Source: Candidatus Nanoarchaeia archaeon (lineage in GTDB: Archaea; Nanobdellota; Nanobdellia; Woesearchaeales; SKIA01). From it: a stretch of DNA of 41,760 nucleotides. Made by a program: the position numbers and the translations under genes. Positions 1-7,894 of the stretch are shown here, piece after piece. Below the pieces are notes generated by a model. That model had not been told where the DNA came from. It searched no databases and saw only the letters and a list, made by a program, of their open reading frames with translations. Location of the stretch: positions 1 to 41,760 of the forward strand of contig JANQNG010000039.1 of NCBI GenBank assembly GCA_028279685.1, read 5' to 3'. Each line of letters begins with the position of its first letter. Position 1 is the stretch's first letter.

Positions 1-145
1 TCTGCGCAAAACTTTTTGCAGGAAACCAACTAAACAACGCAAACATACCAGCACCAAGCAAAGCATCCTTCCACTTAGCACCTCTTTTAATCTTCTCACG
101 CCTAGGTTTCCTCCAATTCCTAACTAAACTGCAAATACCTCCCAT
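1..145 (-). CDS. Partial 5' end of a gene, probable exported protein
   Basis: An open minus-strand frame runs off the left edge. It has a basic N-terminus (RNWRKPRREKIKRG) followed by a hydrophobic stretch ending in AKSFAQ, which resembles a signal peptide with a cleavage site. An in-frame ATG also exists at 169, but the TATA-like box at 170-177 (minus strand) would put transcription start near 145-148. The ATG at 145 is therefore chosen as a leaderless start. Only about 48 codons are visible, so the product cannot be named. Confidence 0.5.
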   Translation of the reverse strand, partial: MGGICSLVRNWRKPRREKIKRGAKWKDALLGAGMFALFSWFPAKSFAQ

Positions 146-169
146 ACCACTAATACACACATCCATCAT

Positions 170-177
170 ATATAAAT
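170..177 (-). promoter_or_regulatory. TATA box for the left-edge gene
   Basis: Read on the minus strand this is TTTATATA. Its centre is about 28 bp before the ATG at 145, the spacing expected for a leaderless archaeal gene, and it touches the alternative ATG at 169. Confidence 0.45.
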
Positions 178-218
178 CTTTCTATTTGTAACTACGTTAA
201 AGTAATAATGAATTAATA

Positions 219-233
219 TTTTCTATACAGAAA
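219..233. promoter_or_regulatory. Operator-like palindrome, copy 1
   Basis: The core TTCTATACAGAA (221-232) is a near-perfect palindrome inside the shared context TATTTTCTRTAYAGAA. It lies about 20 bp before a TATA-like AATTATAA (254-261) that precedes the TPR gene. The same motif recurs at 7313, 9873 and 11242. Confidence 0.6.
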
Positions 234-285
234 TAAAATAACTCTCATCAATTAATTATAAGAATTATTGCTTATTTCCTCAAAT

Positions 286-492
286 ATGGGGTTAGGTGAA
301 CGTATTAAAGAGTTGCAAGAATGCGCCAATAGATATCGAGAAGAAAAAGAGTTCTCTCATGCATTGACTGAATATAACACACTTCTTTCTTTATTTCCAG
401 ATAATGCCCAATTCCATACAAATGCAGGCATATGTTATTACGGCCTCAATGCTATAGAATTAGCAGAAGAGAGTTTTCAAACAAATCAATGA
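286..492 (+). CDS. TPR-repeat protein, probably truncated by a frameshift
   Basis: The 68-residue product carries one recognisable tetratricopeptide repeat at about residues 20-53 (pattern HALTEYNTLLSLFPDNA followed by AGICYYGLNAIELAEESF). TPRs are helical pairs that mediate protein-protein contacts. The ATG at 286 is preferred to an upstream TTG at 268 because AATTATAA at 254-261 gives leaderless spacing. The frame stops at 490-492 in the middle of what should be the next helix. The neighbouring frame then continues sensibly (next entry). It is likely one gene of about 112 residues broken by a single-base shift, or a sequencing error. Partner and process are unknown. Confidence 0.6.
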   Translation: MGLGERIKELQECANRYREEKEFSHALTEYNTLLSLFPDNAQFHTNAGICYYGLNAIELAEESFQTNQ

Positions 493-622
493 CACGGAGA
501 TGTTCAAAGAAACACTAGAAAATAAATTTCAACTTCAGGCTTGTCAGACTTTCTTCGTGGTTGAAGAAATCAAGAAAGAATCCTTCATGACCGATCCTGT
601 ACTTGTTGAACTCACCAAATAA
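464..622 (+). pseudogene. Frameshifted continuation of the TPR gene
   Basis: This frame is open from 464, just after a TAG, to the stop at 620-622. Dropping one base near 478 turns the TPR ending SFQTNQ into SFKQINDTEMFKETL, which continues the helix naturally and adds about 45 residues ending DPVLVELTK. An internal ATG at 500 could also make this a separate 40-residue protein, but no clear promoter or ribosome binding site supports that. Error versus true mutation cannot be decided from one sequence. Confidence 0.45.
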
Positions 623-736
623 AAAATAATCACAAAAAGAGCTGATATCGGAAATATCGCGGTTTTTAAGGAGAAAACTATTTATAGAACATATCTCTGA
701 AAAGTAATAGATAACAAAACCTGAGAGGTTGTCCAC

Positions 737-1219
737 ATGATAGCACAAAAACTTGAACAAATGATAGAACATTCTACAAAAAAAACACATATGTCAATAG
801 ACATTTACGCTGATGGAACAACAGTACTCTATACTAAACCAATGGCGCCGATAGGCCCCATACAACCAATGGATGCGCCAATGAGACCATTGTTACATCG
901 ACAAGAGGGTCCATTCGGACCTTCATATCAAGAGCAGCCATTAGACTATGGAAACTCTGTACTAGAACCACTTACACCCATAACTCAGGAACCACTACAA
1001 AATTTAATTATCGAGCCATATAAAAGAGGAATGGAACTCGAAGGAGGAATGAAACTATATGGAGATGAAGAAACAGCCGTATTCCACCAAGACCTGGGTG
1101 ATGGAAACTCTTTTGACATTCACCACCACAACAGAGGCGGTGGAGCCATAGACTTCAACCCAAGACCATCAGAACGTGAAGATCGGTTCAGGATAATATT
1201 GCCTTGGGAAAAAAAATAA
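737..1219 (+). CDS. Hypothetical Pro-rich protein
   Basis: The 160-residue product was not recognised. Residues 35-75 are rich in Pro and Met (KPMAPIGPIQPMDAPMRP), suggesting an extended, unstructured segment. The C-terminal part is acidic with a His/Gly cluster (DIHHHNRGGG) and ends basic. There is no membrane segment. The ATG at 737 has GAGAGG at 723-728, a well-spaced ribosome binding site. It starts a plus-strand run of five genes reaching 3518, but promoters in the gaps are weak and a single operon is not proven. Confidence 0.65.
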   Translation: MIAQKLEQMIEHSTKKTHMSIDIYADGTTVLYTKPMAPIGPIQPMDAPMRPLLHRQEGPFGPSYQEQPLDYGNSVLEPLTPITQEPLQNLIIEPYKRGMELEGGMKLYGDEETAVFHQDLGDGNSFDIHHHNRGGGAIDFNPRPSEREDRFRIILPWEKK

Positions 1220-1252
1220 ACATTTTCGTTTGTTAGATTTCATTGTACTAAA

Positions 1253-1900
1253 ATGGATTACGAACAAAAAATAAATGAATTAATCAAAGGGAGATCATTG
1301 CAAACGATTATTTCCTTTCTTATTATTCTTAAACAGCTTTACGATGATTACCTTAACAAAAAAATTGATGATGTCACTTTATCCAACATCACTATTTATT
1401 GGAGTTCCACTCTTGAAAAATTTGCAAAATTTCTTTTCGACTTCGAACCCAAAATAAAGGATTTACGCACAGGGATAGATATCACTCATCCTGATCTCTC
1501 TAATGAGAAAAAAGAACAAATAATAAGAGACTTAGCAAAACAAGTGGACGAACTTCTTGAAGAATATCAGATGATGACTAAAGGGGGTGTTGGAGAATCC
1601 ATCGCTGACGCAATTGAAAACAAAGATGAAACGAAATTATCGGATGCTATAATCCTCGCTATGCAACAGTTTCTAGAAGGAAAAATCACAAAAGATGACC
1701 TTGATACTTTGGCTTCATATTATCTTACCATACCAATCCATGAAAAATGGGACGATGAATTCCAATTCAGCAATCCAAAACTAAGATATGTTATGATGAA
1801 GCTTTCAGCAATCGAGGTTGTTCCTGATGATGAAGCAGAAACAAATGTCAAGCGATTCATCCTTTATCTCCAAAACAAAGACTATGAAGGAGAAATATAA
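1253..1900 (+). CDS. Hypothetical helical protein
   Basis: The 215-residue product was not recognised. It is acidic, predicted mostly helical and lacks a signal peptide. Residues 10-35 hold a moderately hydrophobic stretch (TIISFLIILKQLYDDYL) that looks like a buried amphipathic helix rather than a membrane span. It lies 33 bp after the Pro-rich gene and 41 bp before the next, all in one direction. I see no catalytic motif. Confidence 0.65.
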   Translation: MDYEQKINELIKGRSLQTIISFLIILKQLYDDYLNKKIDDVTLSNITIYWSSTLEKFAKFLFDFEPKIKDLRTGIDITHPDLSNEKKEQIIRDLAKQVDELLEEYQMMTKGGVGESIADAIENKDETKLSDAIILAMQQFLEGKITKDDLDTLASYYLTIPIHEKWDDEFQFSNPKLRYVMMKLSAIEVVPDDEAETNVKRFILYLQNKDYEGEI

Positions 1901-1941
1901 ATACTTGTTATAGATTTATTCAAGAAGAGATACTAGGAAAA

Positions 1942-2451
1942 ATGCTGTTAGAAGAAATCGATAAATATATTGACTTGAATTTAGATAGGCTTCAGAATAA
2001 AGAACTAACTGTTGATCTCTTTTTTTCTTCTCTCTTCAAAGACTGTAAATATAAGCCACTTTATACCCTCATTGTTGAGAGGACACACATGCTAAGCACA
2101 GAGAAAGGAATATTTCTCAACTCTCTGGCATTCTTACAAATACCTCTCTCATCACCTTACCGGTTATACCCTGATATGATTGTGCAAGGATCAGGAGATA
2201 AGCCATTAGAACAATACAAAATTTCAAGAGGCCTCTTTCTCAACGAAGGCACAGTATACAAAAGCCTTGAAGCGCTCAATCTCAGCAAATCCAAGCAAGC
2301 ATTTCTTTACGCATTGATGAAACTAGATGAAGAGCATCAAGACAAAAACTACATGAAATTATGTGAGGAGAAAAAGCTTATTGACTTTGAAACTATTTTT
2401 GAGAGCGAAATAAAAGAGAAGTATAACAACAAGCAAATCATCTCATTATAA
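1942..2451 (+). CDS. Hypothetical protein upstream of the zincin-nucleotidyltransferase
   Basis: The 169-residue soluble protein was not recognised. The ATG at 1942 follows AGGA at close spacing. Its stop codon is only 2 bp before the start of the 2454 gene, so the two are almost certainly co-translated and may act together. The mid part (KISRGLFLNEGTVYKSLEAL) resembles a helix-turn-helix-like segment, but this is weak. Candidate roles include a partner or antitoxin of the downstream protein. That is inference from spacing alone. Confidence 0.65.
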   Translation: MLLEEIDKYIDLNLDRLQNKELTVDLFFSSLFKDCKYKPLYTLIVERTHMLSTEKGIFLNSLAFLQIPLSSPYRLYPDMIVQGSGDKPLEQYKISRGLFLNEGTVYKSLEALNLSKSKQAFLYALMKLDEEHQDKNYMKLCEEKKLIDFETIFESEIKEKYNNKQIISL

Positions 2452-2453
2452 CT

Positions 2454-3518
2454 ATGAATCTAAATTCAATTATCAAAGAAGTAGAAACATATGTTAAGTC
2501 TGAATTAAATTTGTCTATTGAGAAAACACAACTCAAAACATATACTCAAGACCAATGGACTGAATTCTGTTCTGCAAACAAATTCGATTCAGAAGCTGAA
2601 GGCTTGTTTGTTCCTATATCCCTATCAGCATACGTCAATCAAGAAAGTTCTGTGCTCATCAGCAATGTATTCCATGAGTATTTCGGCCACGGATTATTTT
2701 GTGAACATTCATCGATAGGGAAAGACTTGGTCGATATCTGTAAAAGACAAGGCAATGCTGAAGCATATCTTATGAATCATGTAGACAGAAGAACACAATA
2801 TTCAGGACTCTGTAGGCAAAACATAAATAATTACGAAGGATTTGCTGTATGGTTAGAATCTCTCCTTTGTAAAGAAACAGGAAACATAGATATTTGGAAA
2901 CAAAAGAAAGAAAACAAAATATCATCTCGATATCTTCAGTTATTAGATTACTTTCAGGAAGAGGAACAGAGACTTACAAGATTTGGTTTCCTCGCTCAGA
3001 TGGGATTCCCAAAAATATACGCCTCTGAGCAAATTGTTGATACCATACGCCATATTTACGGAAATCATTTCACAGATGTCCAGTTCATAATCCTGTATGG
3101 ATCTCAACATCCTGAGAGTGATATAGATCTTTTCATAGTCGCAAACAACCCTATGCAATTTACGAAAGGATGGCTTGATATTTATGAAGTAAGCGAAGAC
3201 AGATTCAACAATCTGATCAACAACCTAGATATTAGTGTAACAGACCCTCTCTTCAGCGGGCAAGTTATTTATGGGAATGAAAATCTCGTTGAGGAAACAA
3301 AAAAATACCTTCTGACAGCACCAATAACAGAAAAAGCAATAAGATACAATGCTGCAAGATCTGAAGAACAGAAGAAACTCCTCTCGCAAATTGAGGAATA
3401 CCCTGAAGAAAAAAAAGCCTGTTTATCCTATATAGAAAGCTTCAAGAAAAATAGCATTGCGTTGGAAAAAGAAACGAAAGTATTCACCCTTAATCAATTG
3501 AATCAGTCTTTATTCTAG
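2454..3518 (+). CDS. HExxxH metallopeptidase-like domain fused to a nucleotidyltransferase domain
   Basis: The product has 354 residues. At residues 74-79 is HEYFGH, an HExxxH zinc site, and at about 127-136 YEGFAVWLES could supply the third Glu ligand. This layout (HExxxH then EG-hydrophobic-A) is known from gluzincins such as the DUF1704/MATCAP tyrosine carboxypeptidases, although overall relationship is not shown. Residues 205-290 hold a second unit with YGSQHPESDIDLFIV: the GS and DxD (Asp222, Asp224) of MNT/KNT-type nucleotidyltransferases, which move nucleotides onto a protein, RNA or small molecule. The spacer between GS and DxD is shorter than usual. The C-terminus is helical. It is likely co-translated with the gene 2 bp upstream. 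Substrates are unknown; a modification or toxin-like role is possible. Confidence 0.65.
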   Translation: MNLNSIIKEVETYVKSELNLSIEKTQLKTYTQDQWTEFCSANKFDSEAEGLFVPISLSAYVNQESSVLISNVFHEYFGHGLFCEHSSIGKDLVDICKRQGNAEAYLMNHVDRRTQYSGLCRQNINNYEGFAVWLESLLCKETGNIDIWKQKKENKISSRYLQLLDYFQEEEQRLTRFGFLAQMGFPKIYASEQIVDTIRHIYGNHFTDVQFIILYGSQHPESDIDLFIVANNPMQFTKGWLDIYEVSEDRFNNLINNLDISVTDPLFSGQVIYGNENLVEETKKYLLTAPITEKAIRYNAARSEEQKKLLSQIEEYPEEKKACLSYIESFKKNSIALEKETKVFTLNQLNQSLF

Positions 3519-3590
3519 AGAAGAACTAGAAAAAATGATCAATACTTCTACAAATCGCTCCAGACACTAAATATTCATTTTCCAGCAACA

Positions 3591-3628
3591 TTTATAAATA
3601 ACCTCTTCTCTATAAAAGAAAAGAGGGG
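3591..3628 (+). promoter_or_regulatory. Promoter, inverted repeat and RBS of the small secreted protein
   Basis: TTTATAAATA at 3591-3600 is a TATA box. CCTCTTCTCT (3602-3611) and AGAAAAGAGG (3617-3626) form an inverted repeat with one mismatch. The right arm overlaps the ribosome binding site GAGGGG before ATG 3633. It could be a protein-binding operator over the start of transcription. Confidence 0.4.
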
Positions 3629-3632
3629 TAAT

Positions 3633-3971
3633 ATGAGGTTACTTATTTTCGTTGTCATAGCGGTTCTTCTTACATCACCAGTCCTAGCCCTAGATATCAA
3701 CGGCACCTCTATTTGCGGTGTTGACTACGATTGTGGCGCTTGTGATGACCTCTGTCCTGAAGACTTCAGCACAGGAACCTGCACCCAAGGAGACCATGAC
3801 TGCAATCCTGTATTTCCTTGTCCTGGCGGCCAAGGATGGCCTGTAATACATGGTGTTAAGGTGTTCGGACCTATCAACAATCTCTATGGATTCGCAAGAA
3901 TTGTGCTCTACGAAGGTACTCCTAGCAAAATGATCTTCCTTGTCTGGGACCCAAATGACGTAATAGAGTAA
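3633..3971 (+). CDS. Small secreted Cys-rich protein
   Basis: The 112-residue product begins with a clear signal peptide (MRLLIFVVIAVLLTSPVLA, cleavage after about residue 19). Residues 27-64 contain seven Cys (CGVDYDCGACDDLCPE and onward), suggesting disulfides or a metal site outside the membrane. The C-terminal half (GVKVFGPINNLYGFARIVLYEG) looks like beta strands. It has its own promoter and a strong ribosome binding site. No family was recognised. The oxidised exterior it implies fits the Cys-rich surface proteins encoded later in the window. Confidence 0.7.
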   Translation: MRLLIFVVIAVLLTSPVLALDINGTSICGVDYDCGACDDLCPEDFSTGTCTQGDHDCNPVFPCPGGQGWPVIHGVKVFGPINNLYGFARIVLYEGTPSKMIFLVWDPNDVIE

Positions 3972-4020
3972 CATTAGATTCTCCACACAGGTGCTAACCA
4001 AGTTTTAAACCACCCACAAA

Positions 4021-4028
4021 GTTTTTAA
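4021..4028 (+). promoter_or_regulatory. TATA box of the coiled-coil gene
   Basis: GTTTTTAA is centred about 26 bp before the ATG at 4051, indicating a leaderless transcript. Confidence 0.45.
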
Positions 4029-4050
4029 CCAGCGCAGACTTCTTAGCATT

Positions 4051-5262
4051 ATGTTTGGGCTTTTCAAGAAAAAAACGAAGAAGCAGACTATTCTCTTCAA
4101 AGATCTGCTCTCCTGGATAGAGAACTACAACATCGTTATCAGCTTAGGTGAAACCGTTGCTTCTTATCAACAAAAAATTGAAAAACTTATTGGCCAAACA
4201 AACGTCAGTCTTGTGCGCTTAGAAAGCACTGATCTTATGAACAACAAAATTCCTGTGCGAGAAAAAGATATTATGCACGGCAACCGCCAGGCATATATCA
4301 GAAAAGTACGTGCTTTCTTCGATAACATAGAAGACATTCCTGAAGACTATCACGGCATTAAACGTTTCAACAACAACTTTTTTGATCGCCTTAATACTTT
4401 CGCTAATGAAAGCCAAAAGAACTTCTTCGTACTGCAGAATTTCCTCCGCGATGAAACAACGAAAATAGCGAAAAACATCAATAGCATGAAAGAGCTCGTC
4501 GTTGAACTCAACGAATGGATGAAAGAAAAAGGTTACCATCACATCGAAAAAGCAAAAGAATTACTCCAAGAAATAGAAGAAAATAAGATCACTATAGGCG
4601 AACTCACCAACGAAAAACGCGAACTAAGCGCAGATTTAAGAACATTGGCCGAAAAAGAAGAAAAACAAGAGAAGAAATTAAAGAAAAGAAAGAACAGCCC
4701 TCATGTTGACCGCTATCAAGATATGATCAAAGAAAAAGAAAAAATAGAAAAGCAACTCAAAAAAGAAATCTCTTCTGTACAAAGCGCATTCTCAGACATC
4801 ACCAAGCCTTTGAAAAAATACGATCATGACCACGATGAAGAAGTTATTGAGTATTATCTTATCAATCCTGCTACTGCATTAGAGTTTGACACGAAATTCA
4901 AGATTGTCAATATCCTTAAAAAGATGGATTTAAAGAAATACGAAAACAACGAGAAGAAAAGAAAAACCACCAAAGAGAAAATAAAGAAAATAACAAAAGA
5001 TTTCCTCTCAAAAAAAGAGAAGACTATTAGGAAAACAAAAGAGGAACTAAGCACTATTCAACGACGGATAAGAAATGATACTACTTCTTTGTCTATTGGT
5101 GAAGCAGAGAAACATGTTTCTCTGGTGAAAGAGGAGATTGAAAGAGCAAACACACGTCTTGTTGAGATCGATAAACAAATTAAGAAACTTGATGTAAAAA
5201 TTATCAAAAAAGCAATCGTTGATGAGCTCAAAGATATGGTGAATATCCAGAATGGACGTTGA
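4051..5262 (+). CDS. Large coiled-coil protein
   Basis: The 403-residue protein starts MFGLFKKKTKK and has no membrane span. Residues 1-130 may be globular. Residues 150-265 and 295-400 are highly charged Lys/Glu heptads predicted to form long coiled coils, separated by a short hydrophobic block (VIEYYLINPATALEFDTKFKIVNIL). No nucleotide-binding motif is visible, so it is not an SMC/Rad50 ATPase. Its last 11 bp overlap the start of the Nip7-like gene in another frame, so the two are probably translated together and may both concern ribosomes or RNA. That link is inference. Confidence 0.7.
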   Translation: MFGLFKKKTKKQTILFKDLLSWIENYNIVISLGETVASYQQKIEKLIGQTNVSLVRLESTDLMNNKIPVREKDIMHGNRQAYIRKVRAFFDNIEDIPEDYHGIKRFNNNFFDRLNTFANESQKNFFVLQNFLRDETTKIAKNINSMKELVVELNEWMKEKGYHHIEKAKELLQEIEENKITIGELTNEKRELSADLRTLAEKEEKQEKKLKKRKNSPHVDRYQDMIKEKEKIEKQLKKEISSVQSAFSDITKPLKKYDHDHDEEVIEYYLINPATALEFDTKFKIVNILKKMDLKKYENNEKKRKTTKEKIKKITKDFLSKKEKTIRKTKEELSTIQRRIRNDTTSLSIGEAEKHVSLVKEEIERANTRLVEIDKQIKKLDVKIIKKAIVDELKDMVNIQNGR

Positions 5263-5653
5263 TGAATTCTTGCAGTATTTTGGATTATCTTTGAAATACA
5301 TCAAACGAGGAAAAGCATATTACCTCTACGACGAGAAACTCGAAGGATATAATGACGTCGTTGCTTCAGGCGTATTCTTAGGAAGCATGAAGAAGCATTT
5401 TGTGCCAAGCTTCCCACTATTAGAAATGATCCAAACAGACAAAGAAGCTATTGTGGATAAGAAAGCAGCATGGTTGTTCTTATGCGGCAGAGATATGTTC
5501 AAAGAAGGCATTAAACGATTGAACGGCAAAGGATTAGTTCTAGTCAAGAACGAGCTAAACGAAATTCTCGGACTGGGCAAAGTTGTCAATAAAGGCAATG
5601 TCGTCATTAAGCATGTTCTTGACAGAGGAGATTTTCTTAGACGAGAACGTTAG
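5252..5653 (+). CDS. Nip7-like PUA-domain protein
   Basis: The 133-residue product resembles archaeal Nip7-type proteins: an N-terminal pre-PUA domain (residues 1-65) and a C-terminal PUA RNA-binding domain (about 70-130). Supporting stretches are AWLFLCGRDMFKEGIKRL, then LVLVKNELNEILGLGKV and the terminal VLDRGDFLRRE. Eukaryotic Nip7 acts in large-subunit rRNA maturation, and a role in RNA modification or ribosome assembly is expected here. It overlaps the coiled-coil gene by 11 bp and its stop overlaps the convergent glycosyltransferase by 4 bp. At 133 residues it is shorter than eukaryotic Nip7 (about 180). Confidence 0.75.
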   Translation: MDVDEFLQYFGLSLKYIKRGKAYYLYDEKLEGYNDVVASGVFLGSMKKHFVPSFPLLEMIQTDKEAIVDKKAAWLFLCGRDMFKEGIKRLNGKGLVLVKNELNEILGLGKVVNKGNVVIKHVLDRGDFLRRER

Positions 5654-6951
5654 GATTGGTTAGGATCTATTGGGTTAGGCACATGTTTATGCATGAATGG
5701 CCTAAACTGCAATGCTTTCTCAATAAATGCTAAAAACCCATGATTTCTGGCAAAATATAATTCATTTTTTGTTGCTAACCATTGAGTGTGTTTATGATTG
5801 AGCTTTACTCCTTGACTTTGACTGGAATAGTTAAACGCAACAGATGTTTTGTCTCGCTCAACACCTCCGTGAAATACAAAAACATTTCTGGCAACCAAAG
5901 TGTCGAATCCTTTCTTCTTAGCCTTGTAAGCAAAGTCTGATTCCTCAACATAGCCTTGCTTGAATTTTTCATCAAAAAATCCTGCTTTTTTGAAAACCTC
6001 TCTTTTGATAGCCATAAATGATCCAACAACAAATTTCACCGCAAGAGGAGGTGCTGCTTTATTCAAATTATTGAATTCGCTTCCGAAGTGATCTATTTTG
6101 GACATTTCGACATCATCATAGGAGTTAATTTCGAGATTTTTTGTAGCAAGTTGTGGCACGTAATGGCCGCAGTTTGTTAACATAGGTCCGACAATACCTA
6201 TGTTGAGGTCCTTAATTTCTGGATGTCTGACAACCATCTCATCATTCTTGAGCATTAGTTTAATCATTGCATTCATTGTTCCTGGCATAATACGGATATC
6301 TGAATTCATAACAAAGATTATGTTGCCTGTCGATTTTCGCAATCCAATATTATATGAGTGAGTATACCCTAAATTTTTTGGACTTTTTAGAATAATAACT
6401 TTATGTCCTGCTTTTTGGAAAACAGGAGTTACACGCATTAACATCTCATCAGTTTCTTTTTGCATAGGTGACGCATCATCTACAATAATAATCTCCATAT
6501 TTGGAAGCCCATGCTTCAATAAACCAGAAAAGAACATGTTTTCTGTCATCTGTAGAATGTCTTCTCTTCCATTCCACATAGAAACAACAACACTTATTGT
6601 AGGTGGATGTTCAATTCTGTCTCTGATGTCATGACATGTTTGATCTATCCATTGATCAAGTTGTTTCACAGAGGTTACTCTATATTTATTACAAATAATG
6701 CTAATATTTTTCTTCATTTCTTTATCATGTAATTTGTAGAGCCACTGTAAATTGTGGAAAAATTCAAGAAGTTTCTCAAGTTGATGATGTGGGATATCTT
6801 CTGTTAGACTTTTCTTTAGCTTTTGTATTTGATCAAACAAAAGAGCTATTTGTTCTGCTTTTTCCTTAGACCACCAGTCTAATGGTGTTTTCTCAGATAG
6901 CTCTAATCTTTCAATATTATGCAATAATTGTTCTATCTCGTTATGGCCCAT
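5650..6951 (-). CDS. Family 2 glycosyltransferase
   Basis: The 433-residue protein has a GT-A fold glycosyltransferase domain at about residues 117-350. Visible marks are TISVVVSMWNGREDIL (first strand), IIIVDDASP (nucleotide-binding Asp pair near 158), LGYTHSYNIGLRKSTG, VMNSDIRIMPG (the DxD-equivalent NSD near 216-218) and GYVEESDFAYKAKKKGFD (acceptor-side acidic motif). Such enzymes transfer a sugar from a nucleotide donor to a lipid, protein or glycan. The first 110 residues are a helical extension with no name. It lacks membrane spans. Probably co-transcribed with the gene 26 bp upstream; it may glycosylate surface proteins, which is inference. Confidence 0.85.
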   Translation of the reverse strand: MGHNEIEQLLHNIERLELSEKTPLDWWSKEKAEQIALLFDQIQKLKKSLTEDIPHHQLEKLLEFFHNLQWLYKLHDKEMKKNISIICNKYRVTSVKQLDQWIDQTCHDIRDRIEHPPTISVVVSMWNGREDILQMTENMFFSGLLKHGLPNMEIIIVDDASPMQKETDEMLMRVTPVFQKAGHKVIILKSPKNLGYTHSYNIGLRKSTGNIIFVMNSDIRIMPGTMNAMIKLMLKNDEMVVRHPEIKDLNIGIVGPMLTNCGHYVPQLATKNLEINSYDDVEMSKIDHFGSEFNNLNKAAPPLAVKFVVGSFMAIKREVFKKAGFFDEKFKQGYVEESDFAYKAKKKGFDTLVARNVFVFHGGVERDKTSVAFNYSSQSQGVKLNHKHTQWLATKNELYFARNHGFLAFIEKALQFRPFMHKHVPNPIDPNQS

Positions 6952-6977
6952 AGCAAATCCTATTTAATAATACTCAT

Positions 6978-7253
6978 TTAAGAATTTTTCCCAATCAGAT
7001 CTAGATATATTTCTCGAGAGATTGAAAAGAAAACATATACTTTACCCTTCAATTCTTCTCTTCTTTTCTTACGAAGCATTGCTCTAGTCCAATCAACTAA
7101 AGAATAATATAAAGATTGATGCCATGATATAAGTTCATGCTTTTCAATCTCATCTCCAGGATTCATTCCCATAGAATGTTCTCTAGTACCTTTGCCATAT
7201 CTATACGCTAGGTTAGGCTTAACTCGTGTTTCTAGATTTTTTTCCTCATTCAT
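6978..7253 (-). CDS. Hypothetical small basic protein
   Basis: The 91-residue product was not recognised. It has an N-terminal charged part, then HQSLYYSLVDWTRAMLRKKRREELKGKVYVFFSISREIY. The ATG at 7253 has a GGTGAGG ribosome binding site directly before it. An AT-rich TATA-like segment lies at 7287-7297 on the minus strand, with the palindrome 7313-7324 just upstream. It precedes the glycosyltransferase by 26 bp in the same direction. Confidence 0.6.
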   Translation of the reverse strand: MNEEKNLETRVKPNLAYRYGKGTREHSMGMNPGDEIEKHELISWHQSLYYSLVDWTRAMLRKKRREELKGKVYVFFSISREIYLDLIGKNS

Positions 7254-7310
7254 TTCCTCACCTTAGAAATAAAGATTGTAGCTTCTATATATAATTTCGC
7301 AAAAAATTTA

Positions 7311-7326
7311 TTTTCTATATAGAATA
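7311..7326. promoter_or_regulatory. Operator-like palindrome, copy 2
   Basis: The core TTCTATATAGAA (7313-7324) is a perfect 12-bp palindrome, in the shared context TATTTTCTRTAYAGAA. It sits between the divergent genes starting at 7253 (minus) and 7397 (plus), about 16 bp before the minus-strand TATA and about 43 bp before the plus-strand TATA. Confidence 0.65.
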
Positions 7327-7366
7327 TTATATATTTCTTACTCTTTAGTGAATAAAAATAGAAAGA

Positions 7367-7374
7367 TTTATATA
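7367..7374 (+). promoter_or_regulatory. TATA box of the signal peptidase gene
   Basis: TTTATATA, centred 26 bp before ATG 7397, which marks a leaderless gene. Confidence 0.5.
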
Positions 7375-7396
7375 TAATAACTACTGAATAGTAAGT

Positions 7397-7879
7397 ATGA
7401 TTAGAAAAGTTATTACGGTGATATGCATCTTCTTGCTAGGCGTTGTAGCTAGCCAGATCTACGAGGAATTGAATAGTGCTCAGATGCCATTCGGTGGTTT
7501 AGGCACATTTGATAGAGCCTCACCTTCTGACTGGGTTAGTGAAGAAGATATCCATGTCTTTGGAGATAGAGTAACTATCGATGGAAATTTCCATTGGGCA
7601 TCATTCAAAGATACGAACAGCATGGATCCTTTACTTGATTCCACTGCAAATGCAATTCAAATAGTTCCTGAGCATCCAAGCCAGATCAGTGTAGGAGATA
7701 TTATATCGTATAAACCAAAAAAAGGCTATGAGGGTACAGTAATTCACAGAGTAGCTCATATAGGAGAAGATGAAAACGGTCTTTACTTCATCGCAAAAGG
7801 AGATAATAATCCTAAAGCAGACTCGGAGAGGATTCGATTTAATCAAATCAAAAGAGTTACGGTTGCAATAATTTACTAA
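7397..7879 (+). CDS. Signal peptidase I (S26B-like)
   Basis: The 160-residue protein has one N-terminal membrane helix (residues 5-19) and an exterior catalytic domain. The nucleophile Ser75 lies in TNSMDP, a His replaces the bacterial Lys at 117 in GTVIHRV, and Asp136 lies in IAKGDNNPKADSE. This Ser-His-Asp set is the archaeal/ER type. The family cleaves leader peptides from exported proteins. Residues 25-70 form an extra region before the catalytic Ser with no obvious counterpart. It is followed 15 bp later by an unknown gene with a good ribosome binding site. Type IV pilin-like leaders are cut by a different enzyme, so this one more likely serves ordinary signal peptides. Confidence 0.85.
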   Translation: MIRKVITVICIFLLGVVASQIYEELNSAQMPFGGLGTFDRASPSDWVSEEDIHVFGDRVTIDGNFHWASFKDTNSMDPLLDSTANAIQIVPEHPSQISVGDIISYKPKKGYEGTVIHRVAHIGEDENGLYFIAKGDNNPKADSERIRFNQIKRVTVAIIY

Positions 7880-7894
7880 AAAGGTGAAATAAAC

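Noticed and set aside
515-790. A 91-codon minus-strand frame
   Set aside because: It overlaps the start of the 737 gene and the frameshifted TPR tail, is composed of hydrophobic and Phe/Tyr residues typical of antisense frames, and has no ribosome binding site.
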